A stretch of DNA of 64,000 bases from Adiantum capillus-veneris (taxonomy: Eukaryota; Streptophyta; Polypodiopsida; Polypodiales; Pteridaceae), in contig CM043959.1 of assembly GCA_014529385.2 (NCBI GenBank), positions 4,308,045 through 4,372,044 on the forward strand, read 5' to 3'. This document shows, piece after piece, positions 57,885 through 64,000 of this stretch. The position numbers and the translations under genes were made by a program. Positions within the stretch are counted from its first letter, which is position 1. Every line of letters begins with the position of its first letter. Under the pieces are notes generated by a model. It was not told the origin of the DNA. It saw only the letters and a program-made list of their open reading frames with translations, and searched no databases.

Positions 57885-58019
57885 TGAAACACATAGACAG
57901 ATAGACAGTATCAATTCAAGGTATAATCAATGAATTACTAAGTACATTTGTAACTACAAATTCCGATGTGCTCAATGGGTTTAAGTACATTGCTTGCAGG
58001 TATGGGACCAAAATGTCCT

Positions 58020-59116
58020 CTAGGTAAAAATCGTGAAGATGCCTTCAAACGAAGGTGGGGATATAGTAGTGCCGGATGGATTAAGTAAACCCTTATGTGG
58101 TGTGTCATCAATCAACAAAGTGTTGAAAGCATCATAGCGTACATTGATCTGCTCAAAGGGCTTGTAGAAAAGTGGTACATTAGCTTTAGTTGGGTGGAAA
58201 TGTCTCGCAATGGTATTACAATTTCTTTGACTATACACAAAGTAAAATGCCGATCGCTCGTTGAATTTCAGCCAAATTACAAAGTATGGAAACAAGGGGA
58301 TCCAGGTTATGGGCCTGCATTGAAGACCAGATAGCAACCCTAAACCTTGGAATCAAAAAATTCAAAAATTCCTTTGTGCTTGGTCGAATTAATACTCTGA
58401 AATTTCCCAAGCAAAAACTACGTAAATCGGAGAACTCTGTATGTACACTGTATGGCTGTCGTAGCAGTAGCAATCCATTGAGATCCAAGATAATCAGTCT
58501 CTGCAATCATTGTGTGCATACATATAAGTAGTTAGAAACAAAAAAGCATTTATTATTTAAGTATGATGGATATTACCGGAACAACCATATCTACTTGAAG
58601 CAAGAGTCCATATTGGTCATTTCTAATGTTGACATTTTGTTGTTGAGTGTCGATGTTTCCTTGTGTATTGCCAAGGGTATCCACTTCTTGTGCTTGTGTA
58701 GTACATGACTCTTGTGTTTCCATGGCCAAATGGTTAACCTGTTCTGTTGTCTGTTCCTGGCCTTGATTTACAATATTGGCCTCCTCCCCTAGCACTCCCT
58801 TATCCTCCTCTGCATCGCCTAGAACCCCTGTTGCATTCTTCGTCTCCGAGGAGCATTTTACATCTGTATTTTCAGGGGCTTGGTCTACTTCACATTGCTC
58901 AACCCCAACTTCGGATTCAACCGCTCCAACTGCAAAGTTTACCTGTGTCTTTTCCTCTAATATGGGGTCAGTTTGAGGAATTTGGTTTAGGGTATTGGAA
59001 ACTAGCGTGACTACCTCTTCACTGGTCATTGTTAAAGCTATAATATGGACGTCGACAAAACTGTCTTCTGCATCTAAAATTCTTGGGGTTGAAAGAGATA
59101 GTAGATGTTGAATCAT
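58020..59116 (-). pseudogene. FCP1/NIF-like CTD phosphatase gene, frameshifted
   Basis: A 5' exon part (59116 to 58577) encodes an acidic, Gln/Glu-rich segment. The donor CCG|GTAATA joins acceptor TTGCAG|AGA at 58500 in frame. The next exon has RLIILDLNGLLLL, the FCP1-type first motif with Leu-Asn in place of the second Asp, then RPSTKEFLNFLIPRFRVAIW and SSMQAHNLDPLV. After a one-base frameshift near 58275 it continues with FYFVYSQRNC, VPLFYKPFEQI and NTLLIDDTPHKGLLNP. The order DLNG, WSS, DDTP is that of plant NLI-interacting-factor-like HAD phosphatases. The missing second Asp suggests a non-canonical or inactive enzyme. Confidence 0.7.
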
Positions 59117-60530
59117 TGAAGCATGGTACCTTGTAAATATTCCAATGTATAATTTTCCAGAGCATTCTGCAAAATTAGGTTAACTTGTGGTCAATACTTT
59201 AATTAATAATAGCACTAATGTTGGACCATACCATTACAAGGAAATACCTTTGACATAAATGGATGAAGAGCAAAAAAACTCTGGAGTATATACTCTGCAT
59301 GGAGAAGACATCTCCAACCGTAGGAATGTGGATATGTCTGATTAGGCACTTTGACAGCTTTGAAGGGGGACTGGTACAATTCATGATTTCCACAAAGTTT
59401 TCCATAGACATGAAGTAATCTTTTTATACATCTATAAATTGTGAAGGTTATTTATTATTAAAAATATTCAGGTCATCAATCATTCCCCAAATAAACACTA
59501 AAGGTTATATCAACACTTACACTCTTATCTCTGAATGTGTTGCTTGTATGGAGTTGATAGTCCATACCACTTGTTTGTCCAATTCTATACATACAAGGCT
59601 CCAATGATTTACTGATTCGTATGGCAACACTAGTGTTGTCACCTGGAGCATTGGACAGTGGACAAACCATCTTTCCAATGTGCCATGAGGGGTGTTCTTT
59701 ATTCGGAGTGGCACAAACATTTGTGGATCTAAAATATAAATTTCATTTTGGGTTTCTTGAGGCAGCTGGCTCTTTATTAAACTACAATCACAAACAAGGA
59801 TTTAATTAGAGGCCAAGTACCAACAAAGAAAGATCTTAAAGGTAGAGATGAGCACTTACTTTAGGCATACATAAACAATAGAGTCGGTAATGTGTGCATT
59901 TGAGTCTTTCAATATCCCCATATCAACACAGTCCAGTGTTAATTGCCTACTGCCATCAAGAAGGGGAATGCTTGCTAGCAGTCCCTCTATCATGGAGTGT
60001 AATACATTATTGTTTCTTTCATTTAGCTCTGTGGTAACTTGCCCATAATTTCTCCTCTAGGCCTCTTCATCAGCAGTAGCAAACTGTATACTCTTTAACT
60101 TCTCTGCTTCAGAGTGACGTCTTTCTTGTTGCTCAGCTCTGGCTCTTGTGTTTACCTCATGAGTAACCTCATGAATCTTAACCCCTTGAACTCGGTGGCC
60201 TGGTGGTATTAGCAGTATATCTTTCATTTTGGGACCAATAAACTCATTAGGGATAAGGAGCTTATCATATCTCCAGCGCACTCTCTTAGGAGTCTCACTG
60301 TCCTTGTCCATTATTGTCACACGGTGAGCATGAGCAGCAACAATGGTAATATCATTAAAATACTCCAAAAGAAAATCTTCTGCTGCTTCTTGAAGACACA
60401 GCAGGGAAACTGCCTTCCACCTCATTGTACCAGCACATGCTTCCTCACAGATTTGTCTCACTGCTCTTTGAAAAGGAAGTTTAGGGACACAAAGCTCAAT
60501 ACATTTCTAAGCTTTCCTGATCTCCCTAAA
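59113..60530 (-). pseudogene. Spliced histone H3-like / Ulp1 (C48) protease fusion
   Basis: Exons: 60530-59860, 59781-59521, 59431-59248, 59166-59113. Donors GTAAGT (twice) and GTATTT, acceptors TGATTGTAG, TTTATAG and TTTTGCAG; all joins keep frame. Exon 1 has REIRKA-stop-KCIELCV, KLPFQRAVRQI, LQEAAEDFLLEYFND and AAHAHRVTIMDKD: an H3 fold, with the loop-1 region one residue longer than H3, as in CenH3. A second TAG (60057) follows a charged linker. Exons 2 and 3 have SVNHWSLVCIELDKQVVW, VPNQTYPHSYGWRC and LLHAEYILQ: the C48 His, Gln and Cys positions, with Asn at the usual Asp. Both stops fit CAG to TAG changes. The gene is cut at its 5' end by a LINE. Confidence 0.7.
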
Positions 60531-62664
60531 TAAACCCATGTTTCTTTGAATATTCTTCATTCTTGGGCCCTTCAAGAACCATGCATTCCAATTCATCAAT
60601 GAGTAGCCCAAAAAGGGTTGGGGAAAGTGGGCATCCTTGTTTGACACCAATAGTGCTTGCAAAAAATTCTGAAATTCCATCTCCCATACGTAATCGACAT
60701 ATCACTTTTTGGTAGATGCGAAAGACTGCATGCATAAATTCTCTCGGCACTTGAAGGCTTTGCATACGTCTCCAAAGATTTCCTCGCGGTACCATGTCAA
60801 AATCTTTCTTGAAATCCACAAAGCAACAATACAACTTTTTTCCTTTCAATCGAGACGCTTCCATAAGAACTCGAAGAGTGACAAGGTGATCAATAGTGCT
60901 ATGATGCTTTCGAAAACCTGCTTGGCCAAGTGCACGTTTTCCATTCTTTTCAGCCCATTCACTTATCTTCATCTCCATGATACATCCAAATAACTTTGCC
61001 ATTAAAGAACCAACCATTATAGTGCGATAGTTGTTCACATTGTTTGCATCTCCTCCTTTGTGCAAAGGTTTGATCCAATTTGCACTCCAATCATGAGGCA
61101 TGCCATACTGAAGTGCAAGGTTAAACATATCGCATATCCAATATCGTGTTTTCTTGCTTGTCCATTTAATCATTTCAGTCTTGACACCTTGAAGGTCACC
61201 TGCCTTACGAGTAGCAAGTTTCTCAAGCGCGCGGCATACATCTTCAATGGTAAAGAAGGGAGACATAAACGGAAAGGATCTACAACACTCCATCTTATCA
61301 ACATTGGGTTGCTCATAGAGATTCTTACAATGCATATACATATCCTCAAGAGTCAAGTCACCAAAGCTCTCAACGCCCTTGCCTTTTAGATTTTGCCAAA
61401 ACTTGCCACATGCATGTGCTTTCTCTTGTGCTAAAAGAAGTTGTTTTTCGACTTCCCACCTTCTCCTCTTCTTTTGAACAAGTGCTTTGTATGTGTGTGA
61501 ACATTCCAAGTAAACTTCCTTGTCTTTGATTGCATCCAATCTTAGCAAGTGTTTCCGGGCTTGACTACATTCCATGTCAAACCATTTCTTCTTGGTGCTA
61601 CCCTTCTTAGACCTTTTGCAAGACATGTGTTTCACCGAAAAGCATTCCTTCGCACAAGAGAAAATTACTTCTTTGAAAACTTTCCACTTGCATTCTAATG
61701 TTGGGCTCTCTTGATGCTCTATCATGCTTAACATTTGGTCCACCATATCAGCATATATAAGTGCTCGTTTGAAGTCTAGACGTAGGTACAAATGATTCAC
61801 ATCATGATTGGAAGCTACATGCTTGGGCCATTTACCACACTTGAGGTCAATACATAACATCCTATGATCCGATTCCGGATTCCATTCACCAAGTGTAAAG
61901 CTTTGTATGCATTCTAGAGTGGCTTCCGAGAACAACATATAGTCAATCACGCTAGCACCGTTGTGCTTTCTACATGTAAAGTCATTGGTGCCTTGCCATA
62001 GAGATACACCATTTGCAATGAGCATTCCGGTACTATTGCACATATGTAGAAGTAACTTTTCATAGTGATCCACTTCTTTTGCATCATTAGAACTTCGATT
62101 ATACATGTGTGAGTCATCCATTCTTCTTGAGACATGCGGCATGTCTACTTGTTGTGTGTCGTGTTGTAGCATATTTGTGCGAGCATTCATGTTTCCAAAA
62201 ACAATGACTTCACCTTGATCTTTGTAATGAGCAATGTCTTCCTCTAGTTCAACAAAGGGATGATCTCTATCCATATTCAAGCAAGCATAAAAGTTGGAGT
62301 CATAGTGAGGAATGTAGCAACCGGCCACAAACATGGCTTGACCATTTGGTGGGCTGATTTTCAGCCATAAGTAGCGTTTATACTTATCTTCTTTGACAAT
62401 GGAAACATCTTTCAAACCCTTTTTGGTCATACATGCTACGCCTCCTTGGCCTCTTCGTTGCTTTGCATTTTTGGCCCACATCAAAGAATGCACATCGTAT
62501 TTGTCAAATCCAAGAATTCGTTGCGCATCATGCTTCCATGTTTCGACAAGAAGTATCACATCGGAGTCATTGGTAAGCTCATCAATGCCAATTCCTGCAT
62601 TCCATGGATACCCGTTACAATTCCAAAAGCTTATTCGCAAGCGTGAGTTGGTCTCATAGATCAT
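60526..62664 (-). CDS. LINE ORF2: endonuclease and N-terminal RT
   Basis: 712 open codons. Endonuclease: RISFWNCNGYPWNAGIGIDE (first Asn), LLVETW (catalytic Glu), AGCYIPHY, then GNMNARTN where GDFNA is usual, and ESDHRMLCIDL (SDH). RT: GFRKHHSTIDHLVTLRVL, CFVDFKKDFDMVPR (usually KAFD) and GVKQGCPLSPTLFGLLIDEL. The frame then runs into LECMVLEGPKNEE and ends at 60526, at or just past the inversion breakpoint. The last few codons are probably target sequence. The YADD half is on the opposite strand at 63836-64000. The long open frame points to a young insertion. Confidence 0.9.
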   Translation of the reverse strand: MIYETNSRLRISFWNCNGYPWNAGIGIDELTNDSDVILLVETWKHDAQRILGFDKYDVHSLMWAKNAKQRRGQGGVACMTKKGLKDVSIVKEDKYKRYLWLKISPPNGQAMFVAGCYIPHYDSNFYACLNMDRDHPFVELEEDIAHYKDQGEVIVFGNMNARTNMLQHDTQQVDMPHVSRRMDDSHMYNRSSNDAKEVDHYEKLLLHMCNSTGMLIANGVSLWQGTNDFTCRKHNGASVIDYMLFSEATLECIQSFTLGEWNPESDHRMLCIDLKCGKWPKHVASNHDVNHLYLRLDFKRALIYADMVDQMLSMIEHQESPTLECKWKVFKEVIFSCAKECFSVKHMSCKRSKKGSTKKKWFDMECSQARKHLLRLDAIKDKEVYLECSHTYKALVQKKRRRWEVEKQLLLAQEKAHACGKFWQNLKGKGVESFGDLTLEDMYMHCKNLYEQPNVDKMECCRSFPFMSPFFTIEDVCRALEKLATRKAGDLQGVKTEMIKWTSKKTRYWICDMFNLALQYGMPHDWSANWIKPLHKGGDANNVNNYRTIMVGSLMAKLFGCIMEMKISEWAEKNGKRALGQAGFRKHHSTIDHLVTLRVLMEASRLKGKKLYCCFVDFKKDFDMVPRGNLWRRMQSLQVPREFMHAVFRIYQKVICRLRMGDGISEFFASTIGVKQGCPLSPTLFGLLIDELECMVLEGPKNEEYSKKHGFI

Positions 62665-62670
62665 GTGTCC

Positions 62671-63612
62671 CTATTTGTTGGGTGGACTTGCATCCTCCTT
62701 AAGTGGCTTTTCTTCTTGAGGTGATACCTTAACCTTCTTGCTTCTTTCCTCATATGCTTTGCGACGTATATTTTGTTGCATAATAGTGCGATCCTCATAT
62801 ACATTACAACCTGTTCCTTTGAGGTAGATCCAACCATTGTCAAGGATGATCTTTCTCTTTACCTCATCAGCCATGGTACATACAATAGGTCTTTCTCTGG
62901 AGAGAGGGACTCCTTGTTTTCCAACTCGATGTGCACCATAAGCCATGATTCCTGACATGCCAAAGTGTGTAGCAAAAAACTCTTCAATAGCAACTACAAG
63001 AGAGTGGGGTGTTTCCATGCTTTCCTCCTTGATTCCACGAATGACGATGTTCTTTGAGCGTTTTTGTCGTTCGTGCAATTCTTGAGTGTCCACATTCTCT
63101 ACATTCTTTGCTTGGACAACGGCTTGCGTGATAGGAGATGTAGAAACCACATTATCCTTACATATATCAGCCCATGATTTGGATGCATTTCTCATCTCAC
63201 ATACATCATGTCGTATTGTATCTATTGTTTCCTCTTTCACTACATGATCACTCTCAACTTTGCTCAAGCGCTCTTTCAATACATTCATGTCAACAAGAGA
63301 GCGTTTACATTCTTGAACTTCATTCTCAAGATGTATCAAGCGTGTTGTTTGCATTTCAAGAACCTTCTTGAGGTGCTCATTCTCCACAACGAGAACTCTT
63401 AAAGTACCATTCTCCATTGCAAGTGCGCGCAACTCTTCACCTTGTTTGTTGACGGTTTCTTGTAACGAGATCAAGTAAGCCATGATCATTGCTTCCGTTG
63501 TTGTAGATGATGTGGTTGGATTAGCATCCAAATTTCTTGGAGATTTTGCATCATTCTCTATGGCGAGTGTGGCTTTTCCACCCTTGCGAGTTTTGTCTGA
63601 CATTGCCTTCAA
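62671..63612 (-). CDS. LINE ORF1 protein (coiled coil, RRM-like, C-terminal domain)
   Basis: 313 codons ending 6 bases before the ORF2 ATG, which suggests termination-reinitiation. The N-terminus is basic (DKTRKGGKATLA), followed by a long heptad-rich helix (residues ~45-125: ENEHLKKVLEMQTTRLIHLE) and then the ORF1p core: RSKNIVIRGIKEES, VAIEEFFATHFGM, GAHRVGKQGV, RPIVCTMADEVKRKIILDN and RRKAYEERSKKVKV. This is the plan of L1-type ORF1p, an RNA-binding trimer that packages the transcript. The frame is intact. Confidence 0.85.
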   Translation of the reverse strand: MKAMSDKTRKGGKATLAIENDAKSPRNLDANPTTSSTTTEAMIMAYLISLQETVNKQGEELRALAMENGTLRVLVVENEHLKKVLEMQTTRLIHLENEVQECKRSLVDMNVLKERLSKVESDHVVKEETIDTIRHDVCEMRNASKSWADICKDNVVSTSPITQAVVQAKNVENVDTQELHERQKRSKNIVIRGIKEESMETPHSLVVAIEEFFATHFGMSGIMAYGAHRVGKQGVPLSRERPIVCTMADEVKRKIILDNGWIYLKGTGCNVYEDRTIMQQNIRRKAYEERSKKVKVSPQEEKPLKEDASPPNK

Positions 63613-63835
63613 GTCGGCAACAAAAATGCAAAGTTTTGACAGTTTTTTCAGTTCTGAGATGCTGTTACAGCAAAGCCTTCCATTACACAGAAAAATTATG
63701 TCTTTACATCAATGCGTAGAGGGCTTCGTGCTCTTCGATTGAGGCTATAGATCACCTAAATCGGAGTTCGGATGAGCAAGTTATGGTCAAAAGAGTGAAC
63801 TGCTGTCTACTAGGTCAAGAAACGGCCGCGCAGCA
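63613..63835 (-). other. LINE 5' UTR (approximate)
   Basis: Non-coding sequence between ORF1 and the inversion junction. The boundary near 63835 is inferred from where plus-strand RT reading begins. Confidence 0.5.
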
Positions 63836-64000
63836 AGAAGGCATAGAAGAGGTTAAGATTTGAAATGCGGTGATCATGCTTTTGCTTTATGCCGATGATG
63901 TAGTGCTCTTGGCACATACCTTAGAAGATGCACAAAAGCTTATGAGTGTCTTGGAACGCTTTTGCCTACATAGCGGGCTGATCGTGAATGGATCCAAAAC
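63836..64000 (+). pseudogene. LINE RT continuation (YADD half), opposite strand
   Basis: The plus strand reads EGIEEVKI-stop-NAVIMLLLYADDVVLLAH, then TLEDAQKLMSVLERFCLHSG and LIVNGSKT, the RT catalytic box and following motif of the same LINE family. It starts where the minus-strand ORF2 breaks off and runs off the window end. Confidence 0.85.

Larger units (their letters stand above)
60540..64000. mobile_element. LINE retrotransposon with internal inversion, partial
   Basis: The minus strand carries the 5' half (5' UTR, ORF1, endonuclease, RT N-terminal half; ~63835 down to ~60540). The plus strand carries the continuation of RT from ~63836 past the window end. The break falls inside RT, just before the YADD box, and both sides match the same protein. 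This is the product expected from twin priming, with the insertion itself in plus orientation. The left junction interrupts the H3-like gene at its REIRK segment. Confidence 0.85.

Overview
The window is nuclear DNA of a land plant with a large, repeat-rich genome. The evidence is retrotransposon primer-binding sites for plant tRNA-iMet and tRNA-Asp, GT-AG introns, Ty1/copia and Ty3/gypsy families of plant type, and nested insertions throughout. The species cannot be told from the sequence; a seed-free plant is only a guess. No ordinary housekeeping gene is evident, and almost everything is mobile DNA or its debris.

Layout. (1) Positions 1-25313 hold two minus-strand copies of one Ty3/gypsy element of the Athila/Tat type. 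They are near-identical over 6.4 kb (offset 15365) and share the same lesions. Copy 1 runs off the left edge and is split by a complete non-autonomous copia element (7242-11200, 5-bp target duplication CAATT). Copy 2 is fuller: LTR, tRNA-Asp primer site, a leader with palindromes every ~290 bp, gag, protease, RT, RNase H, two H2C2 zinc domains, integrase, and then a second retropepsin. (2) 25388-41520 is a broken plus-strand element of unknown type whose leader also has a periodic palindrome array. It is split by a gag-only Ty3 element with 1.7-kb LTRs (29734-35415, minus) and by a copia element (37043-40635, plus, target duplication GTCAA). (3) 42410-47630 holds a pair of diverged LTR-like repeats flanking a 305-bp inverted-repeat element that carries a tRNA-like Pol III unit. 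(4) 49740-53885 holds three unrecognised plus-strand ORFs, two of them paralogues, followed by a Ty3-type gag and protease. (5) 53886-56034 holds copia LTR-gag-LTR-gag debris.

(6) 56349-60530 is the most unusual part. A plus-strand two-exon gene of unknown function (209 aa) is followed by a SUMO-like ORF. Facing it on the minus strand are a spliced histone H3-like/Ulp1 (C48 SUMO protease) fusion and a spliced FCP1-like phosphatase gene. Several of these carry nonsense or frameshift lesions. A SUMO-like protein beside a SUMO-type protease and an H3-like fold suggests a mobile or captured chromatin/SUMO module; that reading is inference.

(7) A LINE (ORF1, endonuclease, RT) interrupts the H3-like gene. 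Its 5' part is inverted (minus strand, 60540-63835) relative to its 3' part (plus strand, from ~63836 past the window end), the footprint of twin priming.
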